From the NCBI GenBank assembly GCA_020633315.1, contig JACKDV010000011.1, positions 186,001 through 250,000 of the forward strand: a DNA stretch of 64,000 nt, written 5' to 3'. This DNA comes from Myxococcales bacterium (lineage in GTDB: Bacteria; Myxococcota_A; Polyangia; Nannocystales; Nannocystaceae). The notes below the pieces were generated by a model, which saw only the letters and a program-made list of their open reading frames with translations, ran no database searches and was not told where the DNA came from. Shown here piece by piece: positions 53,584-63,320 of the stretch (position 1 is the stretch's first letter; the number at the start of each line of letters is the position of its first letter). A program made the translations under genes and the position numbers.

Positions 53584-55971
53584 GTGAGCCGGATCGCTGC
53601 GGTGGTGCTGCACCCGCCCCTGTCGGTGGCACGGGACTTCATCGACTATCCGTTCTTCAGCGACCTGGGTGCGGTCCAGCTCGCGGCGGTGCTCGATGCG
53701 CAGGAGCCCACGGCCCTGGTCGACGCCTTCGCCCTGCCCGGCGCGGGGCTGCAGTGGCGCCCCGATGGTCGCGCCCGGCTGGGCGTCGACCCGGCCGCCG
53801 CGGCCGAGGCAGTGGCCGCCGCCGCGCCGGAGGCCGAGGTGATCGTGGTGACGATCACCCCCTTCCATCGCCCGCCCGCCCGCGACGATCTGCTGGGCGA
53901 GACCCTGCTGCGGCTGCGCGAGCGCTTGCCCGCGGCGCTGCTGCTGCTGGCCGACGCCTACCAGTCGGGACAGCACTACGTGGAGGCCCCGGCCGCGGCG
54001 CTGCTGGCCAGCTACCCCGAGGCCGACGCGTGGGTGCAGTACGAGGCCGAGCGCACGGTGCCGGCGCTGCTGCGAGCGTTCCGCGAGCAGGGCACCCGAG
54101 CGCGCGGGCACCATCGCGGCGAGCGACCCCCGGCGCTCGACGAGCTGCCCCTGCCCGCCTGGGATCGCGTGGACCTCGACGCCCACGATCGCTTCCGTGC
54201 CTCGGTGGTGGCCCAGCTCGGTCGCGGCGCGTGGGCCTTCCCCATCGACGGCCGCACCCTGCCGGTGGTGACCAGCCGCGGCTGCCCCTTCACCTGCGTG
54301 CACTGCAGCTCGAACCCGGATCTACGGCCGGGCGAGGCCAAGACCCAGCGGCGCCACGGAGCGACGCGGCTGCGCGAGGCCCTGGAGCGGCTGCGCTCGC
54401 TGGGCGCCACGCGGGTGGCCGTGCTCGACGAGCTGGTCAACGTCAGCGAGCGCCACCTCGACGCGCTGCTGAAGGCGGTGGGCGAGCTCGAGCTGCGGCT
54501 CGAGATCCCCAACGGCATGCGAGCCGACTACCTGCGGCCCGAGCACCTGCAGGCGATGAAGGGACGGGTGACCACGGTCAGCGTCTCGGCCGAGAGCGGC
54601 TCGCCCCGGGTGGTCCGCGACGTGGTCCGCAAGCGCCTGGATCTGCAGGCCATCGTGGACGCGGCCCGCCACGCCCAGCAGGCCGAGGTGCCGCTGATGA
54701 TCCACTACATGATCGGGCTGCCGGGCGAGACGGCCGAGGAGATCAACGAGACCCTCGCCTTCGCTCTCGATCTGTGGGACCGCTACCGAGCCTGGCCTGC
54801 GGTGCAGTACGCCACCCCGCTGCCGGGCACCGCCCTGGCCGCGGGCCGCCGCCTGCCGGTGGTGGACGACTGGGGGCCCCGCTTCCAGACCGCCCCCACC
54901 GCGACCGCCGTCGACGACGCGACGCCCCCGACCGTCGAGCCCGCCCGGCTCGAGCGCTTCATGGCCACCTTCCGCCGCCGCCTCGCCGCCTCGCAGGGGC
55001 CCGAGAAGCTGGTGATGAACGTGACCTACAGCTGCAACAACCACTGCACCTTCTGCGCCGTGGGCACGCGGACGCAGCTGCACGGCTTCCCGCCGCGGCA
55101 GCAGGAGCAGCTCGCCCGCTACCGCGCGCGCGGGGTGACCATGGTGGACTTCGACGGGGGCGAGCCCACCCTCAACCCCGAGCTGGTGCCGCTCATCCGC
55201 TACGCCCGGCGCCTGGGCTACACGCGGATCAACGTGACCACCAACGGCCGCCGCTGCGCCTACGAGGGCTACGCCGCGGCGCTGGTCAACTCGGGGCTCA
55301 CCACCCTGCTGTTCTCGGTGCACGGGCCCGACGCCCGCATCCACGCCCAGCAGGTGGGCGTGGCCGAGGCCTTCGAGCAGACGGTGGAGGGCATCCGCCA
55401 CTGCGTGCGCCTGGCCCCGCGCGGGGTGGAGCTGGGCATGAACATCACCCTCACCAAGGGCAACACCGAGCACCTGCCGGCGATGGGCGAGCTGTGCTGG
55501 TCGCTGGGGCTGCGGTGGATGAACGTGCAGTTCCTGACCCCGTTCGGCCGGGCCACCCGCTACCTCGCCCCCGACACCGCCCGCGCGGCTGTCCTCACCC
55601 GCGAGCTCATCGAGGCCTGGCGCGGGCGCATGAGGATCCAGGTGATCAACCTGCCCTTCTGCTTCATGGAGGGCTACGAGGAGCAGCTCGAGGGCGACCT
55701 GGCCAAGCTGTCGCGGCACATGGTGTTCGTCAACAACGAGACGGTGAACCTGGCCGAGTACCTCGCCGAGCGCCGCACGCCGCGGCCGGTGTGCCGGAGC
55801 TGCCCGCACGCCTGCTTCTGCGGGGGCTTCTACGAGCTCGACGACGTGCCCGAGCCGCCGTGGCTCATCGCCGCCGAGGACCTGGTGCGCTCGCTCGACG
55901 ATCCGCGGCGCCACGAGAGCGTGCCCGCGGGCTTCCGCGAGCGGGTCAGCGGGCGCGCCGGCGGACAGTGA
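53584..55971 (+). CDS. Tandem double radical SAM protein with B12-binding-like N-terminus
   Basis: A 795-residue protein with two radical SAM cores. Residues about 1-190 have the alternating pattern of a cobalamin-binding domain of B12-radical SAM enzymes (DLGAVQLAAVLD, VIVVTITPFHRPP), without an evident DxHxxG. Core 1 has RGCPFTCVHCSS (Cys near 234, 238, 241), and ESGSPRVVRDVVRKRL further on. Core 2 has CNNHCTFC (near 484-491) with DFDGGEPTLNPE and FSVHGPDARIHA, and ends in CRSCPHACFCGG, a SPASM-like cluster. The start is GTG 53584; the frame upstream is not used. Its end overlaps the convergent gene by 26 bases. Two cores in one chain with a divergent paralogue suggest a multi-step modification. 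Confidence 0.86.
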   Translation: MSRIAAVVLHPPLSVARDFIDYPFFSDLGAVQLAAVLDAQEPTALVDAFALPGAGLQWRPDGRARLGVDPAAAAEAVAAAAPEAEVIVVTITPFHRPPARDDLLGETLLRLRERLPAALLLLADAYQSGQHYVEAPAAALLASYPEADAWVQYEAERTVPALLRAFREQGTRARGHHRGERPPALDELPLPAWDRVDLDAHDRFRASVVAQLGRGAWAFPIDGRTLPVVTSRGCPFTCVHCSSNPDLRPGEAKTQRRHGATRLREALERLRSLGATRVAVLDELVNVSERHLDALLKAVGELELRLEIPNGMRADYLRPEHLQAMKGRVTTVSVSAESGSPRVVRDVVRKRLDLQAIVDAARHAQQAEVPLMIHYMIGLPGETAEEINETLAFALDLWDRYRAWPAVQYATPLPGTALAAGRRLPVVDDWGPRFQTAPTATAVDDATPPTVEPARLERFMATFRRRLAASQGPEKLVMNVTYSCNNHCTFCAVGTRTQLHGFPPRQQEQLARYRARGVTMVDFDGGEPTLNPELVPLIRYARRLGYTRINVTTNGRRCAYEGYAAALVNSGLTTLLFSVHGPDARIHAQQVGVAEAFEQTVEGIRHCVRLAPRGVELGMNITLTKGNTEHLPAMGELCWSLGLRWMNVQFLTPFGRATRYLAPDTARAAVLTRELIEAWRGRMRIQVINLPFCFMEGYEEQLEGDLAKLSRHMVFVNNETVNLAEYLAERRTPRPVCRSCPHACFCGGFYELDDVPEPPWLIAAEDLVRSLDDPRRHESVPAGFRERVSGRAGGQ

Positions 55972-57067
55972 GGCGCAGCCCCGCCAGCAGCGCGAAGAGC
56001 CACCCGGCCGCGGGCACCCGGTCGCCGGTGCTGCGGCACGAGCAGCCGTCCCCGCCCCCGTCTCCGTCCTCGCCGGGGGGATTGGGGCCTCCGGTGGCTC
56101 CGTCGCCGCTCGTGCCCCCGCTATCGTCGGCCGCTCCCCCGCTGCCGTCGACGCCCCCGCTGTCCTCGCCCCCGCTGGTGCCCGCCGAGTCGCCGCCGCC
56201 CCCCTCCTCCTGGGTGGTGGCCGCATAGACGATCGCGTTGGCGAGGATCTGGAAGTTGTTGCCGCTCAGATCGTCGAGCGCGTTGGGCTGGTACTCGCCG
56301 GGCTGGTAGTAGACCACGTGACCGCCCCAGCCGGCGCGGTGCAGGTCGTAGCCCAGCACCCGCGCCGCGCTGCCGTCGGCCCCCGCGCTGGCGAAGAGGA
56401 TCGTCCGGCTCTCGCCCCCCTCGGTGAGCAGCGTGAACGACTCGTAGTGCTCGTCGGGGGTGTTGTTGAAGAACGGGTACTCGCCCGCGGCCACGCCGGC
56501 CCCGGAGAAGCTGCGCATCCCCGAGTACTCCACGCCGTTGTCGGCCACGAAGTGCTGGGGCGAGATCGCGATCACGTCCTGCCCCGCGGTGGTGTCCCAC
56601 TCGATCGAGTCGGCCCGCGCGCCCAGCAGCTGGAGGATCGCCTCCTTGCCCCCCGCCGAGTACATGCCGTGGTGGAACACCACCACGCCGCCGCCGTCCT
56701 GCAGGTGGGCCTGCACCGCGGTGGTGAGCTGGGCCTGGCGATCGCTGCCGTCGCAGCCGCGGGCGGACTGGTGGGCGAAGTACACCAGCACGTCGACCCC
56801 GCTCGAGAGCGCAGCCAGGGCATCGTCCACGCACTGGCTGCTCACCTCGTCGAGCTCGGCGATCGAGATGCCGCTGGCCGCGTTGCCGATGGCCGCGCTC
56901 AGATCCCCGGGCTGCACGAGCTCGGCGTCGCTGAGCATGTGCGGGTTGACCTCGTCGCTGACGATGACGATGCGCAGCGGATCGTGGGCCGGCAGCTCGG
57001 CCGCCGCCGCGGCCCCTGCCCACCCCATCACGATGATTCCCCCCAGGATCTCGCGTAGGCCAGTCAC
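55946..57067 (-). CDS. ThuA-like exported protein with MYXO-CTERM-type tail
   Basis: A 373-residue exported protein. The start GTG 57067 yields a signal peptide (GGIIVMGWAGAAAAA, cut near residue 23). Residues about 25-260 resemble the ThuA/glutamine-amidotransferase-like fold: DPLRIVIVSDEV, DVLVYFAHQSARG, GGGVVVFHHGMY, and later RVLGYDLHRAGWGGHVVYYQPG, as in trehalose-utilisation-type proteins. A Gly/Asp/Ser linker follows, then GDGCSCRSTGDRVPA, a hydrophobic helix and RRRAR, the layout of the MYXO-CTERM sorting signal recognised by myxosortase. The protein should be surface-anchored after processing. Substrate is unknown; a carbohydrate role is only a family guess. Confidence 0.82.
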   Translation of the reverse strand: MTGLREILGGIIVMGWAGAAAAAELPAHDPLRIVIVSDEVNPHMLSDAELVQPGDLSAAIGNAASGISIAELDEVSSQCVDDALAALSSGVDVLVYFAHQSARGCDGSDRQAQLTTAVQAHLQDGGGVVVFHHGMYSAGGKEAILQLLGARADSIEWDTTAGQDVIAISPQHFVADNGVEYSGMRSFSGAGVAAGEYPFFNNTPDEHYESFTLLTEGGESRTILFASAGADGSAARVLGYDLHRAGWGGHVVYYQPGEYQPNALDDLSGNNFQILANAIVYAATTQEEGGGGDSAGTSGGEDSGGVDGSGGAADDSGGTSGDGATGGPNPPGEDGDGGGDGCSCRSTGDRVPAAGWLFALLAGLRLTVRRRAR

Positions 57068-57089
57068 GGCGAGGAACGTAGCATCCCGC

Positions 57090-58169
57090 CTAGCCCTCGC
57101 CCACGTAGCGCGCGGGCGTCCACAGGCGCTCGGGTCCGCGCTGCCACACCGCCTCCCACTCGGGGTCGGCCAGACCCGCATCCTCGAGGGGGGGCAGCAG
57201 ATCGGCCCTCGCCAGCTCCTCCGACAAGGCCATGGTCTCGTCGGGGGTCAGCAGGGCCCGGCGGCACAGATCGAGCAGGCGCTCCCGCAGCTCCTGCGCC
57301 GGCAGGCCGCGCTGGAGCAGGTCCTCCGCCACGCGGACCACGCCCTCGGCGGAGATGCTGCCCTCGTGCATGAGCGCCGCCGCCATCTGGAAGGCTCCCC
57401 GACAGCCCACGATCCCGGGACCGAAATCCTTGAACACCTCGGGATCCGCATGGCGCTCCATGCGGATGTACGCGCGCTTCACCCCGCGGCCGGGGGTCAG
57501 CTCCCGACGCATGCGGGCGATCGCCCGGGCGTCGCCCTCGTACACCCCGTTGATCTGGAGGATCCGGCTGACATCGCTCGACGGGATCCGCCCCGCCAGC
57601 ACGTCGGCGTAGAGCGCATAGGTGAGCGGATCGGTCTCGAGGTCATCCCCCACCAGGTTCTCGATCGCGCCGGGGGGCAGCTCGGCCCGCCCCGCCAGCA
57701 GCGCGGTGAGCTTGAAGCCGATCTGCTCGCGCAGCCTCGAGAACCGCAGGCGCCGCACCACCGAGCTCCAGTTCTTGAAGGTGGTGCCGTCGAAGCCGAT
57801 CCCGTCGAGCATCATCTTGCGCTCGATGACCGGCCGTAGCTGCGCGGGGCTGGCCGACACGAAGTAGAGCGGCGTGTCGCGACGCTCGGCTCCGGGCCCT
57901 CGCCGGATCTCGCGGAACAGCCGGGCCATCCCCGCGATGTCCTCCTTGTCGGCCGCGCGCTCGAAGGGGATCTTGGCCAGCCCCTTCATGCTCGAGAAGT
58001 GCGTGGCCAGGTAGGTGCGATCGATGTCGGCCACGAACACCTCGCCCTCCCAGTCGGGATCGAGGGTGCGGTAGCTGGCGCGATGGATGGGGAAGCTCAC
58101 CCGTGAGCACGGGTACCAGACCCCCACGCCGAGCGCCAGCGGGACCCTGCTCCGCGCGCCGAAGGGCAC
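57090..58169 (-). CDS. APP1-like (DUF2183) HAD phosphatase
   Basis: A 359-residue protein resembling the catalytic domain of phosphatidate phosphatase APP1: VFVADIDRTYLAT carries the DxDxT-type motif of HAD phosphatases, followed by LYFVSASPAQLRP (motif II Ser) and FKNW with a conserved Lys in the next helix. The C-terminal half (about 200-359) is helical and unrecognised. If the call is right, the enzyme hydrolyses phosphatidate or another phosphoester. The start is uncertain: GTG 58169 adds a mildly hydrophobic N-terminus, while GTG 58100 begins at SFPIHRAS; neither has a strong ribosome-binding site. It is encoded between the propeller lipoprotein and the ThuA-like gene. Confidence 0.65.
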   Translation of the reverse strand: MPFGARSRVPLALGVGVWYPCSRVSFPIHRASYRTLDPDWEGEVFVADIDRTYLATHFSSMKGLAKIPFERAADKEDIAGMARLFREIRRGPGAERRDTPLYFVSASPAQLRPVIERKMMLDGIGFDGTTFKNWSSVVRRLRFSRLREQIGFKLTALLAGRAELPPGAIENLVGDDLETDPLTYALYADVLAGRIPSSDVSRILQINGVYEGDARAIARMRRELTPGRGVKRAYIRMERHADPEVFKDFGPGIVGCRGAFQMAAALMHEGSISAEGVVRVAEDLLQRGLPAQELRERLLDLCRRALLTPDETMALSEELARADLLPPLEDAGLADPEWEAVWQRGPERLWTPARYVGEG

Positions 58170-58194
58170 GGGCGGCCGACCCAGGGGGTGGGAT

Positions 58195-59373
58195 CTACCC
58201 CGTCGCGGCCGGGCGCAGCTCGAGCAGCTGGTTGGTCAGCCACGAGGTGGCGTAGACCCGCAGCTCCTCGCCGGGGGCGACGGCGAGCCCCACGATCTGC
58301 TTGGTCCGGGGCAGCTCGTGGGTGCGGTGCGTCATGGCCACGGTGTCGACCACCGTCACGGTGGAGCCGGTGAAGTCGGCGATGGCCACCCAGCGACCAT
58401 CGCGGCTGATGTCGATGGTGCGCGGGTTGTCGCCGGTGGGGGCCTCGCCCAGCACCTCGCCGGTGCGGGGATCGATCCAGCGCAGCAGGTCGTCGCCGCT
58501 GCACGACACGTAGAGCCGGGAGCCGTCGGGCGAGAGCACCAGGTGGCGCGGGTTCTCGCAGATCGGCAGCTCGCGATCGGGCTCGGTGCTGCCGGGCGCA
58601 TACACCTGCAGCCGGTGGTCCCACATCGCGCCGACCATCAGGGTGCCGTCGCCGAGCAGGGCCATGCCCCGGGGGCGCCGGCCGGTGTGGAGGCGCCGCA
58701 CCGCCTCGCGGCCCCGCAGGTCGACCGCCGAGACCGAGCGCGACGACCAGTTGGACACGTAGAGCAGCTCGCGGGCCTGGTCGATCACCATCCACTTGGG
58801 GTTGTTGTCGACCTCCACCTCGCCGCGGACCTCGAAGGTGATCGCGTCGACGATCTCGATGAGGCCGCGCCCGAAGTTGGAGATGTAGAGGGTCTGGCCG
58901 TCATCGGAGACTGCCACCTCGACCGCGTTGCCCGGGAAGTCGATGCGCCCCACCTGCTGCAGGCCCTCGGTCTCGTAGACGAACACGTTGCGGCGGTTGG
59001 CGAAGCCGAAGTTGCACACGTAGAGCCGCGAGCCGTCGGGCGAGACGGTGACGCTCTTGGGCTGGGCGCCCGTGGGCACGCGGCGGGCGATCTCGAGATC
59101 GGGACCGCCGGGGTGCATGGCGATGGGCTCGGGCGGAGGCTCCTCGAGCTCCTCGGGCTCGGCCTCGGGCGTCTGGGCGGCCACGGGCTCCTCGAGCCCG
59201 AGCACCGGCGCGGGCTCGTCCGGCGGCAGGGCCGACCCGGCCTCGACCTCCTCGCTCGGCACGGGGACCTCCGTAGGGGCGGCCTGGGATCGAGCACAGC
59301 CCGGCAGCCACCCCGCCGCGGCAAGCGAGACCATGCCCGCGAGGGCCCGCCCCAGGTTGCTCGTTCGTCCCAA
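58195..59373 (-). CDS. YVTN-type beta-propeller lipoprotein
   Basis: A 392-residue lipoprotein. A TTG at 59373 gives a normal signal peptide (MGRTSNLGRALAG, lipobox LPGC at residue 26); the in-frame ATG at 59334 would leave it too short. A Pro/Glu linker follows, then seven or so repeats of about 42 residues with the YVTN/lactonase wording: VTVSPDGSRLYVCNFG, VAVSDDGQTLYISNFG, LVLSPDGSRLYVSCSG, DISRDGRWVAIADF. This folds as a beta-propeller displayed outside the inner or outer membrane. Such proteins bind proteins or small molecules; catalytic residues are not evident. It lies 54 bases after the CoA-binding gene on the same strand. Confidence 0.88.
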   Translation of the reverse strand: MGRTSNLGRALAGMVSLAAAGWLPGCARSQAAPTEVPVPSEEVEAGSALPPDEPAPVLGLEEPVAAQTPEAEPEELEEPPPEPIAMHPGGPDLEIARRVPTGAQPKSVTVSPDGSRLYVCNFGFANRRNVFVYETEGLQQVGRIDFPGNAVEVAVSDDGQTLYISNFGRGLIEIVDAITFEVRGEVEVDNNPKWMVIDQARELLYVSNWSSRSVSAVDLRGREAVRRLHTGRRPRGMALLGDGTLMVGAMWDHRLQVYAPGSTEPDRELPICENPRHLVLSPDGSRLYVSCSGDDLLRWIDPRTGEVLGEAPTGDNPRTIDISRDGRWVAIADFTGSTVTVVDTVAMTHRTHELPRTKQIVGLAVAPGEELRVYATSWLTNQLLELRPAATG

Positions 59374-59427
59374 TTCTTCGCGATGGTACCAGCCCCGAGC
59401 GCGCGTCGGCCATCGCCTGGCCGCGGC

Positions 59428-59913
59428 TCAGGTGGAGGCCGTGGCCTCGATCTCCGCGGGGATCCGTCGAACCAGGCGAAACAGCCCTCGCGCACAGCGG
59501 TGGAACACGTCGGGCTCGCAGTACATCATGGGACAGCCCGCCGCGATGACCTGCAGGCCTGCCTCCCGTGCAGCAGCCAGCGCCTCGTCGTCGAATGAGA
59601 CCGGCCCCATGCCCTGGTGGAACCAGATCCACGTGGCCCCTGCCCGCCCCGCCTGCTCGGCGATCACCTTGGCCTGAGCCGGGTTGGTCACCACGACCAC
59701 GCCCTCCACCCCGCCCTCGATCGCATCCACGGTGGGATGGGACGGCTCGCCGTCGATGGTCTCGCCGCTGGGGTTGATGGCGAACACCTCGTGTCCGGTC
59801 TCGCGGAGCTTCTTCGCGATCGCATTGGCGGGCGACCGTCCGCTCCGAGAGACCCCCGCGACCGCGACTCGCTTGAGCTCGAGAAAGGTGCGGGTCGCTT
59901 CGTCCATGCGCAT
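59428..59913 (-). CDS. CoA-binding domain protein (YccU-like)
   Basis: A 161-residue single-domain protein of the CoA_binding_2 family. The Rossmann loop is VAVAGVSRSGRSPANAI; later features are VFAINPSGETIDG, VVVVTNPAQA and WIWFHQGMG, ending in the conserved AAGCPMMY. It binds CoA or acyl-CoA, and the cellular role of this small family is poorly known. The start is ATG 59913; ATG 59907 is two codons in. Frames continuing upstream to 60021 lack support. Likely cotranscribed with the beta-propeller lipoprotein gene downstream. Confidence 0.88.
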   Translation of the reverse strand: MRMDEATRTFLELKRVAVAGVSRSGRSPANAIAKKLRETGHEVFAINPSGETIDGEPSHPTVDAIEGGVEGVVVVTNPAQAKVIAEQAGRAGATWIWFHQGMGPVSFDDEALAAAREAGLQVIAAGCPMMYCEPDVFHRCARGLFRLVRRIPAEIEATAST

Positions 59914-60053
59914 GGTGGGCTGCTCTCCGTTCGTCGACGCCGCGATGGTACGGCGCCCGCTCGCGCGAGGCATCGACGGGTTTTCGCCCCGCGCCCCGTT
60001 GCCCCGCAAACTCTTCGGCATGCCCGCCCGGCGAGGACCAGGTCACGCTCGAG

Positions 60054-60626
60054 TCACGGCGCCCGCCGCGAGCCCGGCGCCGCCCGTAGATCGTAGAGAT
60101 AGATCCGATGCGGCAGCGGTGTGCCGTCGTCGTCGTGCTCCCCCTCCTCCACCAGGCGCCCTCCCATGGCCTCGTAGAAGAGGTAGGCCGTGGTCCCGCG
60201 CAGGCACAGCACCTGTAGATCGACGATCCCCCGCTCGCGGAGCCATGCGAAGGTCCGCTCCATCAGCGCTCGACCGAGCCCTCGCCGCTCCCAGCCCGGC
60301 TCCACGTACAGGCAGTAGAGGTCGTACGAGGCAACCGTCGATCCCGAGCCCAGACCGGCGGGACCGGTGCACGACAGGCCGACGATCTCCCCATCGACCT
60401 CGGCCACCAGGTCCAGCCAGCGGTCGTCGTGACTCGTCAGGGCGCGGGCCCACCAGTCGCTCCGCTCCGCGACCGTGATCCGAGCCAGCGAGGCCTCGGA
60501 CATGATCCCGCGGTAGGTGGCGTGTCGGCTGTGGGCATGCACGCGGCCGATGCCGCCGGCATCGCCGACCCGCGCCAGACGAACCGTGAGAGGAGCTTGT
60601 GGGAAGGATGTCGTGTCGTCACTCAT
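60054..60626 (-). CDS. GNAT acetyltransferase
   Basis: A 190-residue GNAT-fold N-acetyltransferase. The fold begins LTVRLARVGDAGGIGRVH and has the acetyl-CoA loop EPGWERRGLGRALME (the RxxGxG/A motif), followed by LQVLCLRGTTAYLFYEAMGG. It starts at ATG 60626 after an unsupported upstream extension. The substrate is not readable; the family acts on amines of proteins, antibiotics or metabolites. A second GNAT gene lies about 215 bases upstream, so the two are probably separate units. Confidence 0.88.
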   Translation of the reverse strand: MSDDTTSFPQAPLTVRLARVGDAGGIGRVHAHSRHATYRGIMSEASLARITVAERSDWWARALTSHDDRWLDLVAEVDGEIVGLSCTGPAGLGSGSTVASYDLYCLYVEPGWERRGLGRALMERTFAWLRERGIVDLQVLCLRGTTAYLFYEAMGGRLVEEGEHDDDGTPLPHRIYLYDLRAAPGSRRAP

Positions 60627-60691
60627 CGGGTACCGCGCAGCTCGCGAGGACGCCGCAGAGCGCCCGGCGAGGTGCGTCACCTCGACGCCAG

Positions 60692-60798
60692 GACGGCAGG
60701 ATCGGCACTTCCACGGACGCTCAACGAACACGTTTGCCGTCGGTCTCGACGGTGCAGAGGTGCTCGGTGCGTCCCATGGAATCGACGGCAGGATCGGC
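60692..60798. repeat. 15-bp direct repeat pair in an intergenic gap
   Basis: GACGGCAGGATCGGC occurs at 60692-60706 and again at 60784-60798, 92 bases apart start to start, in the 215-base gap between the two GNAT genes. The gap holds no gene that I can support. The repeat could be a binding site pair or chance. Confidence 0.6.
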
Positions 60799-60841
60799 CT
60801 GCATCAAGTTGAGCGACGCCCACGGGGCTGTCAAGCGAGAC

Positions 60842-61366
60842 TCACCCGAGGTCGCCGGGCAGGAGCGAGAACAGGTGGACGTCGTGGAACTCGTCGTGGA
60901 GCCGCAGCCGTCCCCGCATCACTCCCTCGTGGCGAGCCCCCGCCCGCTCGGCCACCCGGCGGCTGCGCTCGTTGGCGGTGGACATGATGAGCTCGAGGCG
61001 ATGCAGGTCCAGCTGCTCGTGCCCATGGCGTGCGACCAGCCGGACCGCCGCCGTGGCCCAGCCGCGCCCGACCCGGTCGCTGCGCAGCCAGTAGCCGAGG
61101 TTGGCGAAGCGGTTGACCCCGTTGACCAGGTTGATCCCGCAGGTCCCCGCGAGCTCCCCGTCGGGGCCGAGGATCAGCCACGCGCGCTCGGTGGGATCGA
61201 GGTCTCCGCGGATCCAGTCCAGGGCATCGGTCTCGTCGTAGCCCTCGGTGGCCCAGGGCATCCACGGCCACAGCTCGGCGCGCGACGAGATCACCGCGGC
61301 GACCACCGCCGCGGCATCGGGCTCCCGCGGCGGACGCAGGGTGATGGTGCCGTCGCCGAGCTCCAT
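60842..61366 (-). CDS. GNAT acetyltransferase, RimJ/RimL-like
   Basis: A 174-residue GNAT protein. The N-terminus TITLRPPREPDAAAVVAAV and the WPWMPW block are typical of RimJ/RimL-type enzymes that acetylate N-terminal or other amines. The CoA loop is in VGRGWATAAVRLV, and the family motif LELIMSTANERSRRVAERAG follows. Start ATG 61366 is 4 bases from the parE stop (61371), so it may be carried on the topoisomerase transcript. Its substrate is unknown. Confidence 0.9.
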   Translation of the reverse strand: MELGDGTITLRPPREPDAAAVVAAVISSRAELWPWMPWATEGYDETDALDWIRGDLDPTERAWLILGPDGELAGTCGINLVNGVNRFANLGYWLRSDRVGRGWATAAVRLVARHGHEQLDLHRLELIMSTANERSRRVAERAGARHEGVMRGRLRLHDEFHDVHLFSLLPGDLG

Positions 61367-61370
61367 GGCC

Positions 61371-63305
<1,935 letters not shown>

Positions 63306-63320
63306 GGTGCGTGATCCCCC

